A stretch of 30,526 nt of DNA from Oceanospirillaceae bacterium (GCA_023954795.1 JAGSHA010000004.1:1-30526), one strand, 5' to 3'. Positions 1-8,571 are shown, numbered from the stretch's first letter. Numbers and translations: made by a program. Notes: generated by a model from the sequence alone, not told the origin.

Positions 1-195
1 GCATCCCGTCATCTTGGCGTAGGCGCAGAGATTGCCGCCACACTCGCCGAAAAGGCACTGATGGATCTACAAGCACCGCCTGTGCGTATCACGGGATATG
101 ACACGGTGATGCCCTACTTCCGTTTGGAAAACCATTTTATGCCCAACACCGCCGACATTATGGATGCGGTCAGACAGACACTGGAGTTCGTATGA
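1..195 (+). CDS. 2-oxoacid (pyruvate-type) dehydrogenase E1 component, beta subunit, C-terminal fragment
   Basis: The reading frame is open from the first base and ends at a TGA at 193-195, giving the last 64 residues of a protein cut by the window edge. The fragment fits the C-terminal transketolase-like domain of E1-beta subunits: an Ala/Glu-rich helix, then a stretch reading RITGYDTVMPYFRLE, typical of the end of pyruvate dehydrogenase E1-beta. E1-beta and E1-alpha together perform the thiamine diphosphate-dependent decarboxylation and reductive acylation of the lipoyl group on E2. The stop overlaps the E2 start as ATGA, so the two genes are translationally coupled. A branched-chain 2-oxoacid or acetoin dehydrogenase subunit is the main alternative, because the fragment is too short to fix the substrate. 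Confidence 0.85.
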   Translation, partial: ASRHLGVGAEIAATLAEKALMDLQAPPVRITGYDTVMPYFRLENHFMPNTADIMDAVRQTLEFV

Positions 196-1325
196 AATAC
201 TTCAAACTGCCGGACCTGGGGGAAGGACTGCCCGAGGCCGAAATAGTGGAATGGCATATCAAGGAAGGCGATGAGGTAAAAGTTGATCAGATAATGGTAT
301 CGGTTGAAACCGCGAAAGCCATTGTCGAAGTCCCTTCTCCCCAAGATGGAATTATCGCTCACCTATTTGGTGCAGCGGGAGACACCATCCATACCGGCGA
401 ACCTCTGATCGAATATATCAGTGAGGAGGATGACGATACCGGGACAGTGGTCGGAGAAATTCCGGATGCCGACGGTAATGAATCCGGAGACGACTTTATT
501 ATCGGCGCGGCGCCCAGTACCCGCACCCACCAGACAACGCGGGCAACCCCTGCGGTAAGGGCTCTGGCACGAAGACTGAATGTCGATCTGAATGGTCTGC
601 AAGGCAATGGCCGCAATGGCGCAGTCACACCAGAGGATGTGGAACAAGCTGCCAACATGAACAAAGCACACGGCCATGCAAAACCCTTACGCGGGGTGCG
701 TAAGCAGATGGCGAAAACAATGGCGCTGGCTCACGCGGAAGTGGTCCCGGTGACCTTATGTGAAGATGTGGACATCCATAGCTGGCCCTCAGGTACCGAT
801 GTGACGATGCGATTAGTCAACGCCATTGCCGCTGGCTGCAAAGCTGAACCGTCAATCAATACCTGGTTCGATGGTGCGAACCTAAGCCGACGCCAGCATA
901 GCAAGATTCATTTGGGTGTTGCCGTCGATACAGAGCAGGGACTTTTTGTACCTGTTTTAAGAGACATTGGGCGACGTAGTACCGAAGAACTGCGCAAAGG
1001 CCTGGATCAGATGCGAGCAGACGTAAAGGCTCGCACCATTCCTCCTAAAGAGCTTCAGGGGGCCACCATTACCCTAAGTAATTTTGGCACCATCGCCGGC
1101 CGTTATGCCTCACCAGTTGTCGTTCCCCCACAGGTCGCCATTCTCGGTGCGGGCGTTATCCGCGACCAAGCCGTCGCCGTTGATGGCGAAGTGGTCGTTC
1201 GCAGAGTGCTACCACTTTCGTTGACATTTGATCACCGGGCAGCCACTGGCGGAGAAGCCGCACGTTTTATGCGAGAAATCATTCGGGTTCTTGAACGAGA
1301 TTTCTCTGAAGAATCAACTGGTTAA
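192..1325 (+). CDS. dihydrolipoamide acyltransferase, E2 component of a 2-oxoacid dehydrogenase complex
   Basis: A 377-residue E2 with three parts. Residues 1-76 form one lipoyl domain with the lipoylated lysine at K42 in the motif ETAKA. Residues 117-153 form the peripheral subunit-binding domain that docks E1 or E3. The acyltransferase domain runs from about 165 to 370. The catalytic motif is DHRAATGG, with the histidine at 348. The aspartate expected four residues after it (HxxxDG) is replaced by threonine at 352. E2 transfers the acyl group from lipoamide to CoA. The start overlaps the E1-beta stop. The protein is short, with one lipoyl domain and short linkers, as in E1-alpha/E1-beta type complexes rather than the AceE/AceF type. 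No E3 gene follows. Substrate is likely pyruvate, but a branched-chain acid is possible. Confidence 0.88.
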   Translation: MKYFKLPDLGEGLPEAEIVEWHIKEGDEVKVDQIMVSVETAKAIVEVPSPQDGIIAHLFGAAGDTIHTGEPLIEYISEEDDDTGTVVGEIPDADGNESGDDFIIGAAPSTRTHQTTRATPAVRALARRLNVDLNGLQGNGRNGAVTPEDVEQAANMNKAHGHAKPLRGVRKQMAKTMALAHAEVVPVTLCEDVDIHSWPSGTDVTMRLVNAIAAGCKAEPSINTWFDGANLSRRQHSKIHLGVAVDTEQGLFVPVLRDIGRRSTEELRKGLDQMRADVKARTIPPKELQGATITLSNFGTIAGRYASPVVVPPQVAILGAGVIRDQAVAVDGEVVVRRVLPLSLTFDHRAATGGEAARFMREIIRVLERDFSEESTG

Positions 1326-1395
1326 AAAACAAGCAGACTTATCGAAAAAATCACTGTCCAAACGTTATAGAAGCCATCGACCCCCTGAAATGTGA

Positions 1396-1406
1396 ACTAC
1401 ACTAAA
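1396..1406 (+). promoter_or_regulatory. sigma-S-like -10 element upstream of yeaG
   Basis: The sequence CTACACTAAA (1397-1406) matches the sigma-S-type -10 (CTAYACTTAA) at all but one position. It lies 80-90 bp before the yeaG start. No good -35 hexamer is seen 17 bp upstream (CATCGA), which is usual for sigma-S promoters. The E. coli yeaGH operon is known to be under RpoS control, so the placement is sensible. Assignment is by motif only. Confidence 0.4.
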
Positions 1407-1486
1407 ACACGAAACAAGCAGAGAGTACGAAATGATGAGCCCCTAAGCACTTGAATTTAAAGGATCTCACGAGGAAGGTGACCACA

Positions 1487-3409
1487 ATGAGTATTTTTGA
1501 GCATTATAGAGCCCGTTACGAGTCCACGAAGCAAGAAGAGATGTCTCTAAATGAATATCTCGCGCTGTGTAAAGAAGACCCGTCGGTATATGCCGATGCT
1601 GCTGAAAGGATGCTAGAAGCTATTGGAGAACCGGAGCTAGTTGATACAGCCTCCGACCCAAGACTTAGTCGCATCTTCTCAAATAAACTGATCAAACGTT
1701 ACCCTGCGTTCAGCGAATTTTATGGAATGGAAGACGCTATTGAAAATATCGTCTCTTACTTCAAACATGCCGCCCAGGGATTGGAAGAACGTAAACAGAT
1801 CCTTTACCTCCTTGGCCCGGTGGGCGGTGGTAAATCCTCATTGGCCGAACGTCTGAAGTTTTTGATGCAGCATGTGCCCTTTTATGCGATCAAAGACTCG
1901 CCTGTATTCGAATCGCCACTTGGTTTGTTCAATCCGGAAGAGGATGGCCAGATCCTGGAAGAAGAATACGGTATTCCTCAGCGATACCTGAAGGGTGTTA
2001 TGTCACCTTGGGCAGTGAAACGCCTGCATGAGTTCGGTGGTGACCTGTCCAAATTCCGCGTCGTCAAACAGTACCCATCTATCCTCGATCAGATCGCTAT
2101 CGCAAAAACTGAACCGGGTGATGAAAACAATCAGGATATTTCCAGCCTGGTGGGTAAAGTTGATATCCGAAAATTGGAAGAGTTCGCTCAGCACGACCCT
2201 GATGCCTATAGTTTCTCCGGTGCTCTTTGCCGTGCAAACCAAGGGATGATGGAGTTTGTAGAGATGTTTAAAGCACCGATTAAAGTGCTGCATCCGCTGC
2301 TGACCGCCACACAGGAAGGTAACTACAACAGTACCGAAGGCATGGGCGCGATCCCGTATAACGGTATTCTGCTGGCGCACTCAAACGAATCAGAGTGGCA
2401 AAGCTTTAAGAACAACAAAACGAATGAAGCCTTCATTGACCGTGTATACATTGTAAAAGTACCGTATTGCACCCGCGTCACCGAAGAGATCGAGATCTAT
2501 GCCAAGCTGCTGGAGCATAGCTCACTGGCAGAATCACCCTGCGCGCCCGATACGCTCAATATGCTGGCGCAATTCTCCGTACTGTCCCGCGTTAAGTCAC
2601 CTGAAAACTCCAGTGTTTTCTCAAAAATGCGGATCTATGACGGTGAGAACCTTAAAGACACCGATCCAAAAGCCAAGTCTTTGCAGGAATATAAAGATTC
2701 AGCAGGTGTTGATGAAGGGATGGATGGCCTATCGACCCGCTTCGCATTTAAGATCCTGTCTAAAGTATTCAACTTCGACTCTGCCGAAGTCGCTGCCAAC
2801 CCCGTTCATCTGATGCATGTTCTGGAAAAAGAGATTGAACAGCAGCAGTTCCCGGCTGAAGTACATGAGCGCTACATCGGCTTCCTGAAAGAATTTGTCA
2901 TGCCTAAGTACATCGAATTTTTGGGCAAAGAGATTCAGACCGCGTATCTGGAATCCTATTCTGAATACGGCCAGAACATCTTCGACCGCTACGTCACTTA
3001 TGCCGATTTCTGGATTCAGGATCAGGAATACCGCGACCCTGAAACCGGGGACATCCTTGACCGCGTAGCGATCAGTGAAGAACTCGAAAAAATTGAAAAA
3101 CCTGCTGGTATCAGTAATCCAAAAGATTTCCGCCATGAAATCGTGAACTTCGTTCTGCGCGCACGGGCCTCCAATCACGGCAAGAACCCGGCCTGGTCCA
3201 GCTACGAGAAAATGCGTACTGTGATTGAGAAGAAAATGTTCTCTAACACAGAAGATCTGCTTCCAGTGATCTCCTTTAACGCCAAAGCCTCCAGCGACGA
3301 TCAGAAGAAGCACAGCGAATTTGTTAAACGCATGATTGAACGTGGATACACCGAGAAACAGGTTCGCCTGCTTTCTGAATGGTATATCCGGGTACGTAAG
3401 TCGCAGTAA
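1487..3409 (+). CDS. yeaG: PrkA family serine protein kinase (YeaG)
   Basis: A 640-residue homologue of E. coli YeaG (644 aa). The N-terminal PrkA AAA-like domain has a Walker A motif GPVGGGKS at residues 110-117. The C-terminal half has the PrkA domain typical of this family. Family members are cytoplasmic Ser/Thr kinases or AAA+ ATPases linked to stationary phase, nitrogen starvation and sporulation. I chose ATG 1487 because GAGGAAGG lies 8 bp before it and the protein then starts MSIFEHY as in relatives. A TTG at 1451 in frame has no such support. It is first in the yeaG-yeaH-ycgB triad, which is conserved in many proteobacteria, and the three products are thought to act in one pathway. 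The biochemical target is not known from this sequence. Confidence 0.95.
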   Translation: MSIFEHYRARYESTKQEEMSLNEYLALCKEDPSVYADAAERMLEAIGEPELVDTASDPRLSRIFSNKLIKRYPAFSEFYGMEDAIENIVSYFKHAAQGLEERKQILYLLGPVGGGKSSLAERLKFLMQHVPFYAIKDSPVFESPLGLFNPEEDGQILEEEYGIPQRYLKGVMSPWAVKRLHEFGGDLSKFRVVKQYPSILDQIAIAKTEPGDENNQDISSLVGKVDIRKLEEFAQHDPDAYSFSGALCRANQGMMEFVEMFKAPIKVLHPLLTATQEGNYNSTEGMGAIPYNGILLAHSNESEWQSFKNNKTNEAFIDRVYIVKVPYCTRVTEEIEIYAKLLEHSSLAESPCAPDTLNMLAQFSVLSRVKSPENSSVFSKMRIYDGENLKDTDPKAKSLQEYKDSAGVDEGMDGLSTRFAFKILSKVFNFDSAEVAANPVHLMHVLEKEIEQQQFPAEVHERYIGFLKEFVMPKYIEFLGKEIQTAYLESYSEYGQNIFDRYVTYADFWIQDQEYRDPETGDILDRVAISEELEKIEKPAGISNPKDFRHEIVNFVLRARASNHGKNPAWSSYEKMRTVIEKKMFSNTEDLLPVISFNAKASSDDQKKHSEFVKRMIERGYTEKQVRLLSEWYIRVRKSQ

Positions 3410-3428
3410 GCGCTACATAGCACACTGC

Positions 3429-3452
3429 CCAGAGAGCCGGAGTGCTCTCTGG
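3429..3452 (+). promoter_or_regulatory. intercistronic hairpin between yeaG and yeaH
   Basis: A perfect 9-bp stem (CCAGAGAGC at 3429-3437 with GCTCTCTGG at 3444-3452) and a 6-nt loop begin 19 bp after the yeaG stop. No T-run follows, so it is not a classical terminator. It could stabilise the upstream message or mark an RNase processing site that sets different levels of YeaG and YeaH. Confidence 0.45.
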
Positions 3453-3529
3453 AGATTACGGAGCAATTAGCTAGTCGCTGTTTACGCACGCAGTAAGCGA
3501 GGCATCGGCCCTTCATGGGGATCGGAAGT

Positions 3530-4819
3530 ATGAGCTATATCATCGACCGCCGCCAAAACGCGAAGAAAAAGAGCACGGTAAACCGTCAACGCTTCCTGAA
3601 ACGCTATAAAAAGCACATCAAAGAAGCTGTTGAAGATGCGGTAAACAGTCGCTCGATCACTAATATTGATCAGGGTGGATCAGTCACTATTCCACGCCGA
3701 GACATCTCTGAACCAATATTTCATCATGGTCCTGGCGGCAAAACGAAGCGGGTATTTCCCGGCAATAAGGAGTTTATTGTCGGCGACGAATTTCAGCGTC
3801 CATCAGGCGGTGGCGGTGGCGGTGGTTCCGGAGACGGTAGCGCCAGCAATCAGGGTGAAGGGATGGACGACTTCACATTCCAGATCAGTCAGGAAGAGTT
3901 CCTCGACTTTATGTTCGATGGTCTCGAATTACCTTATCTGGTCAAAAAGCAGCTGAAGAACACGACCCAGTTTGAAACCCGCCGCGCAGGTTTTACCAAT
4001 TCTGGCGCTCCTGAGAAAATCCATATTGTACGCTCTCTGCGTTCGGCTCAAGCACGCCGCGTCGCTCTCTCGGGAAAAGAACGTCGAGAGATCCGCGAGT
4101 TGGAACAAGAGATTGAAACGCTGAATTCACGGTTACCCGATACTGAAGCCGAACAACAGATTCTGTGCCTGCAGGAAAGAATCGAAGCACTGCAAGCACG
4201 CATCAAGCGTATTCCGTGGATCGACGACTTCGATATCAAATACAACAACACAATCAGAGTGCCGGTCCCATCCAGCAAAGCCGTGATGTTCTGCGTGATG
4301 GATGTTTCAGGCTCCATGACTCAGAGCATTAAGGACATTGCCAAACGCTTCTTTGTACTGCTGTATCTGTTCCTGAAACGTAACTACAAGCAGATAGAAG
4401 TGGTGTTTGTACGCCATCACACCCACGCAAAAGAAGTGGATGAGCAAGAGTTTTTCTACTCGCGTGAAACCGGCGGTACGATCGTCTCCAGCGCCCTGAA
4501 GCTGACCGGAGAAATTCTGGAAGAACGCTACCCTGCGGGCGACTGGAATATCTATGTAGCACAGGCATCTGACGGGGATAACTGGGATGGTGATTCCAAT
4601 ATCTGCGGGGACCTGCTGCAGAGTAAGATCTTACCTAATGTACAGTATTTCTCGTACGTGGAGATCACTACCGGTCCCCATCAAAACCTATGGGTGGAGT
4701 ACGAGAAAGTACATTCAAGCTGGAATGACAGTTTTGCGATGCATCAGATAACGGATGCATCAGAAATTTATCCTGTCTTCCGCAAGCTGTTTGAGAAGAA
4801 GACGGAGGGGGCCGCATGA
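3530..4819 (+). CDS. yeaH: YeaH family protein, VWA-like domain partner of PrkA
   Basis: A 429-residue homologue of E. coli YeaH (427 aa, UPF0229). The N-terminus MSYIIDRRQNAKKKS matches the start of family members. A glycine-rich linker lies at 93-101 and a charged predicted coiled coil at about 183-227. A von Willebrand factor A-like region follows, with the metal-site motif DVSGS (D258, S260, S262). ATG 3530 is preferred over an in-frame ATG at 3515, because the shorter form starts like relatives and has GGGG about 9 bp upstream. It sits between yeaG and ycgB, and its stop overlaps the ycgB start. Proteins with this fold often pair with AAA+ ATPases, which suggests YeaH works with YeaG (inference). 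Confidence 0.93.
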   Translation: MSYIIDRRQNAKKKSTVNRQRFLKRYKKHIKEAVEDAVNSRSITNIDQGGSVTIPRRDISEPIFHHGPGGKTKRVFPGNKEFIVGDEFQRPSGGGGGGGSGDGSASNQGEGMDDFTFQISQEEFLDFMFDGLELPYLVKKQLKNTTQFETRRAGFTNSGAPEKIHIVRSLRSAQARRVALSGKERREIRELEQEIETLNSRLPDTEAEQQILCLQERIEALQARIKRIPWIDDFDIKYNNTIRVPVPSSKAVMFCVMDVSGSMTQSIKDIAKRFFVLLYLFLKRNYKQIEVVFVRHHTHAKEVDEQEFFYSRETGGTIVSSALKLTGEILEERYPAGDWNIYVAQASDGDNWDGDSNICGDLLQSKILPNVQYFSYVEITTGPHQNLWVEYEKVHSSWNDSFAMHQITDASEIYPVFRKLFEKKTEGAA

Positions 4820-6333
4820 AGAAGGAACCTATTTCTACCGGCGCAGAGTGGACCTTTGAGCTGATTCAGCGGTATGACGCAGAAATTGCGCGTATCGCTG
4901 ATAGCTATGGTCTGGACACTTATCCTAACCAGATTGAGATTATTACGTCAGAACAGATGATGGACGCGTATTCATCTGTGGGCATGCCTCTCAACTACAA
5001 TCACTGGTCCTTTGGTAAGCAGTTTGTTGAGACCGAGCAGAACTACAAGCGCGGTCGCATGGGATTGGCGTATGAGATCGTCATCAACTCGGACCCTTGT
5101 ATCTCCTACCTGATGGAAGAGAACACGATGACCATGCAGGCGTTGGTCATTGCCCATGCCTGCTACGGACACAACTCATTCTTTAAAGGTAACTACCTGT
5201 TCCGCACCTGGACAGATGCTACTGCAATTATCGATTACCTGCTGTTTGCCAAAAACTACATTCGTAAATGCGAAGAGCGTCACGGTGCTGCAGAAGTCGA
5301 AGAAATTCTGGATTCCTGTCACGCCTTGATGAATTACGGGGTCAACCGATATCAAAGACCCCAACCACTGACCGCAGCTGAGGAACGCGAGCGCCAGCAG
5401 GCCCGTGAAGAGTATATCCAGCGTCATGTAAATGAATTGTGGAATACGATTCCTCAAAAAGAAGAAAATGCCTCAAACAAAGAGATCCATTTTCCTGCAG
5501 AACCTGAAGAAAATATTCTGTACTTTGTGGAAAAAAATGCCCCGTTACTGGAATCCTGGCAACGTGAAATTATCCGTATCGTGCGCAAAGTTTCACAATA
5601 CTTCTATCCCCAGAAACAAACTCAGGTGATGAACGAGGGTTGGGCCTGTTTTTGGCATTACACGTTACTGCATGGCCTCTATGACGAAGGACTGGTCAAC
5701 GACGGGTTTATGATGGAGTTTCTGCATTCACACTCCAGTGTGGTGTATCAACCTCCGTTCGACAGTCCTCATTTTAGTGGTATCAACCCCTATACCCTTG
5801 GCTACAACATGATGAATGATATTCGTCGCATCTGTGAACATCCTACGGCAGAGGATCGCGACTGGTTCCCGGAGATCGCGGGCAGCGACTGGAACGAAAC
5901 ACTGCACGATGCCATGCGCAACTATAAGGATGAGAGCTTTATTCTGCAGTTTCTGTCACCGGCTTTGATCCGAGAACTGAAACTGTTCACCATCATGGAC
6001 GACGCTGAAAGACCCACACTGGGAGTCTCCTCCATTCATGATGAGCTGGGGTATCAGCAGATCCGTGAAGATCTGGCTGCACAGTATAACCTGGGTAACA
6101 GGGAACCCAATATTCAGGTATACAACGTCAATGTGCGCGGAGACCGGGCACTGACCTTACGTCACTATGTACACAGCGGCCAGCCATTAGCAGACGACGG
6201 TGAAGAGGTTTTACGACACTTGCATCGACTATGGGGATTTGATGTACATCTGGAATCGGTCCTGCCTGACGGGACAGTAACCAGTGCAATGCATTGCCCT
6301 GTATTGCAAAAGGACATGATCGAACAGATGTAA
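4816..6333 (+). CDS. ycgB: SpoVR family protein (YcgB)
   Basis: A 505-residue SpoVR-like protein, close in length to E. coli YcgB (510 aa). It contains histidine-rich conserved stretches such as HACYGHNSFFKGNY and NEGWACFWHYT, typical of this family. The family is named after a Bacillus protein needed for the spore cortex. In proteobacteria it is a stationary-phase gene of unclear chemistry. The start ATG overlaps the yeaH stop (ATGA), so it is the third gene of the operon. No signal peptide or membrane segment is seen, so it is probably cytoplasmic. The histidine and acidic clusters hint at metal binding, but this is inference. Confidence 0.93.
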   Translation: MKKEPISTGAEWTFELIQRYDAEIARIADSYGLDTYPNQIEIITSEQMMDAYSSVGMPLNYNHWSFGKQFVETEQNYKRGRMGLAYEIVINSDPCISYLMEENTMTMQALVIAHACYGHNSFFKGNYLFRTWTDATAIIDYLLFAKNYIRKCEERHGAAEVEEILDSCHALMNYGVNRYQRPQPLTAAEERERQQAREEYIQRHVNELWNTIPQKEENASNKEIHFPAEPEENILYFVEKNAPLLESWQREIIRIVRKVSQYFYPQKQTQVMNEGWACFWHYTLLHGLYDEGLVNDGFMMEFLHSHSSVVYQPPFDSPHFSGINPYTLGYNMMNDIRRICEHPTAEDRDWFPEIAGSDWNETLHDAMRNYKDESFILQFLSPALIRELKLFTIMDDAERPTLGVSSIHDELGYQQIREDLAAQYNLGNREPNIQVYNVNVRGDRALTLRHYVHSGQPLADDGEEVLRHLHRLWGFDVHLESVLPDGTVTSAMHCPVLQKDMIEQM

Positions 6334-6350
6334 TCGTACCCTTCGCAACG

Positions 6351-6358
6351 CTATACTG
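6351..6358 (+). promoter_or_regulatory. possible -10 element (CTATACTG) for the hinT-type gene
   Basis: CTATACTG, a good sigma-S or sigma-70 -10 of the CTATACT type, sits in the gap after ycgB and about 40 bp before the HIT gene start. No clear -35 is present. It would give the HIT gene its own transcript with a leader of about 33 nt. Motif-based only. Confidence 0.35.
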
Positions 6359-6396
6359 CTGTCATTACAGCCGTATTATCAATGAAGGGTATCGTT

Positions 6397-6768
6397 ATGG
6401 ACTGTTTGTTCTGCAAAATTCTGAACAAGGAAATTCCGGCAGATGTCATCTATGAAGATGATCTGGTCATTGCATTCAATGACATTAATCCGCAGGCGCC
6501 AACGCATGCGTTGGTGATCCCGCGGAAACACATCGCCACCACCAATGACATAGCTGACGAAGATACTGCGCTGGTTGGCCATATGGTGCAAGTGGCGGGC
6601 AAGATTGCTAAAGAACAAGGGTTTGACGAAAGCGGCTATCGTACAGTGTTCAACTGCAACGACCATGGTGGGCAAACGGTCCACCATATCCACCTGCATC
6701 TGTTAGGTGGTAAGCCACTGGGCTGGCCACCGTATTTTGATGAAAACCTGAAAAAACCGCTGTCATAA
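6397..6768 (+). CDS. hinT: HIT family purine nucleoside phosphoramidase (HinT-like)
   Basis: A 123-residue histidine triad protein. The triad HIHLHLL (H97, H99, H101) is followed by GGKPLGW, as in bacterial HinT. The N-terminal CLFCKI has a Cys-x2-Cys pair that in many HIT proteins helps bind zinc. HinT hydrolyses AMP-lysine and similar nucleoside phosphoramidates in the cytoplasm. I chose ATG 6397 because GAAGGG lies about 7 bp upstream and the protein then starts MDCLFCKI. An in-frame ATG at 6382 would add five residues and lacks a ribosome site. It lies 63 bp after ycgB on the same strand and is followed at once by a strong terminator, so it may share the stress operon's transcript. Confidence 0.93.
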   Translation: MDCLFCKILNKEIPADVIYEDDLVIAFNDINPQAPTHALVIPRKHIATTNDIADEDTALVGHMVQVAGKIAKEQGFDESGYRTVFNCNDHGGQTVHHIHLHLLGGKPLGWPPYFDENLKKPLS

Positions 6769-6795
6769 CGTCTGCTTTAGACCCACGACAGATAT

Positions 6796-6828
6796 AAAAA
6801 ACGGGCCTGATATAAAGGCCCGTTTTTG
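6796..6828. terminator. bidirectional rho-independent terminator
   Basis: The stem ACGGGCC (6801-6807) pairs with GGCCCGT (6817-6823). It is flanked by five A on the left and five T on the right, so it can work in both directions. It closes the plus-strand yeaG-to-hinT block and could also end the minus-strand DM13 gene, whose stop is at 6863. Confidence 0.85.
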
Positions 6829-6862
6829 TTGGTCAGAGATCACTAATCAACACAGTCTTCAC

Positions 6863-7330
6863 TTACCTATACTGTGCGGCCGTAATAAATTCCCCAAAGG
6901 TTTCACACCAGATTACCACGGTGGTGTAGTCGTCAGGGTTAATAGATTCGGGAAGGTTTACTACAAAGTTGTCGAAGGTTTTTATCTCCCCAACCTGAAC
7001 AGAATACCGCTTTACCTGAAGGAACTGATCTTCCGTTTCGACGAATTCCGGTGCCAGATACAGCTTGTAATCCGGTCCGGGAGACACCTCTCCCATCAGC
7101 GACACCGCACCTTTGCTGACCGATACTGTTCCTTCCCCCCAATGCAGTAGATCACTGCCTGCCAGGTCACGTTTAAACTCTGCGTTATACAAAGACGTGG
7201 ACGCGAGTTTTTCGACTTCGACCAAGGAAGGCCCTTGAGGTTCTGTCAGAATCGGCAACATATAGATACCAAGCGCAAAACCCAGAGCAATTGCTCCCAG
7301 ATGGGTAATAATAAGAAAGATCCGCTTCAT
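6863..7330 (-). CDS. DM13 domain-containing membrane-anchored protein
   Basis: A 155-residue protein. Residues 1-25 form a hydrophobic signal anchor or uncleaved signal (MKRIFLIITHLGAIALGFAL). The rest is a DM13-like domain that ends in the hallmark WCETFGEFITAAQYR, containing the single conserved cysteine. DM13 domains have been proposed to act in redox or electron transfer at the cell surface, but no function is proven here. The start at 7330 is chosen because GGAGGG stands about 5 bp upstream. An ATG four codons earlier overlaps that ribosome site. The gene is monocistronic: a terminator lies just past its stop and another terminator separates it from the upstream gene. Confidence 0.8.
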   Translation of the reverse strand: MKRIFLIITHLGAIALGFALGIYMLPILTEPQGPSLVEVEKLASTSLYNAEFKRDLAGSDLLHWGEGTVSVSKGAVSLMGEVSPGPDYKLYLAPEFVETEDQFLQVKRYSVQVGEIKTFDNFVVNLPESINPDDYTTVVIWCETFGEFITAAQYR

Positions 7331-7392
7331 GATGCCCTCCATAATCGTGCCGGGGATGGCTCGATTGTCCCCTCACGGAACGTTATATAGAT

Positions 7393-7399
7393 AGTGTAG
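7393..7399 (-). promoter_or_regulatory. possible -10 element (CTACACT) for the DM13 gene
   Basis: On the minus strand CTACACT occurs about 65 bp before the DM13 start, with TTCCCG 17 bp upstream of TACACT as a weak -35. The same CTAYACT form appears before yeaG and hinT, so sigma-S control is possible. Low confidence because the motif is short. Confidence 0.3.
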
Positions 7400-7486
7400 G
7401 CAGAGATAGCGCCTTCGGGAACCCTATGACTCAGCGTGCCAATGCCATCCCACGGCGCTTATATATAACCCCTACAAAAATCCCAC

Positions 7487-7516
7487 AAAAAAAGCAGCCA
7501 TCAAGACTGCTTTTAG
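7487..7516 (-). terminator. rho-independent terminator after the DUF2333 gene
   Basis: AAAAGCAG (7490-7497) pairs with CTGCTTTT (7507-7514). On the minus strand the stem is followed by a run of seven T. It lies about 20 bp past the DUF2333 stop. Confidence 0.85.
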
Positions 7517-7536
7517 ATTGTACTTTTCACTACCAA

Positions 7537-8571
7537 TTAACCGCGATTCAGCAGTTCACGCAGATCAATGATCGCCGCATTCGCACGGGAGATATAATTG
7601 GCCATCACCAGAGAGTGGTTAGCAAACAAACCGAAACCACCACCGTTCAGGATCATTGGACTCCACACAGTATCTTGCGCAGCTTCAAGTTCACGAATAA
7701 TCTGACGCAAACTTACACGCGCGTTCTTCTTATCCAGCGTCGGGCCAAAGTCAGTTTCGATGCCACGCAGGATGTGCAACAGCGCCCAGGTAGAACCACG
7801 CGCTTCATAGAACACATCGTCAATTTCCATCCAGGGTGTCTTCACTTCCTGCTCTGAAGCCGTTGCCGTCGACTGGGTCGCATCCGCTTCACCCGCCAGG
7901 TCCGTGTTCAGGCGTTTTTGCCCGACACTCGCACTCAGCCGTTGGGACAAACTACCCAGACGCGTCTGTACATCCGCGAGCCAGTTGTTCAGGTTGTCCG
8001 CACGTGCATAGAACTGCGCATCACTCTGACCACCATCAGCCAAGGCAACGAGATAGCTTTGCAGCGCTTCCAAGCCTTCTTTGTACTGAGATTCAGAAGA
8101 CGGCAGTAGCCAACTGCTGCTATCGAAGTTGAACTGAGGCTCAGCGACCGTCAGTGCCGGATATTCAACCGACTGAGACTGAGAACGGCTGAAATCTTTA
8201 CGCAGTGCCCGGCTCAGGTCTCGTACCTGTACCAGCGCACCAAACTCCCAGTTGCCGATATTATCCAGCCAAACACCCGGTGGCATGCGGTCGTTACCGA
8301 TATAACCACCCGGTTTTTGCAACAGCGTATCCATCACACGATGCAGCGTATACACCGTGGTATAGCCTGTCGCACGTTTCACGCCACGCGCTTCAGCATC
8401 TTCCTGCGCACCAGCAACAGGGTCAAACTGTGCAGGGGTCATGCTCCAATACATGCCTACCGGTATCGACAGCACCAGATAGGCGCCCAGAGCCGCCAGA
8501 ATCATGCGGACCAGTTTGCCACCCGGTGTGGCATCCCAAAGATCCACACACCAATCAATTAGTCGTCCCAT
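7537..8571 (-). CDS. DUF2333 family inner-membrane protein
   Basis: A 344-residue protein that I recognise as DUF2333, a family found mostly in gammaproteobacteria and of unknown function. One membrane segment lies near residues 20-42 (LVRMILAALGAYLVLSIPVG). The remainder is a large, mostly helical soluble part with the family-like stretch KPGGYIGNDRMPPGVWLDNIGNWEFG. The likely topology is a short cytoplasmic N-terminus and a periplasmic bulk (inference). AGGGAAG precedes the start. The gene is alone between a 139-bp upstream gap and its own terminator. No catalytic motif is visible. Confidence 0.8.
   Translation of the reverse strand: MGRLIDWCVDLWDATPGGKLVRMILAALGAYLVLSIPVGMYWSMTPAQFDPVAGAQEDAEARGVKRATGYTTVYTLHRVMDTLLQKPGGYIGNDRMPPGVWLDNIGNWEFGALVQVRDLSRALRKDFSRSQSQSVEYPALTVAEPQFNFDSSSWLLPSSESQYKEGLEALQSYLVALADGGQSDAQFYARADNLNNWLADVQTRLGSLSQRLSASVGQKRLNTDLAGEADATQSTATASEQEVKTPWMEIDDVFYEARGSTWALLHILRGIETDFGPTLDKKNARVSLRQIIRELEAAQDTVWSPMILNGGGFGLFANHSLVMANYISRANAAIIDLRELLNRG

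Noticed and set aside
2729..3313. A 194-codon minus-strand open frame inside yeaG
   Set aside because: It is antisense to a conserved kinase gene with no protein-family features.
3515..3529. Upstream ATG for yeaH
   Set aside because: The extra five residues are not part of the family N-terminus, and the better-spaced G-rich site favours 3530.
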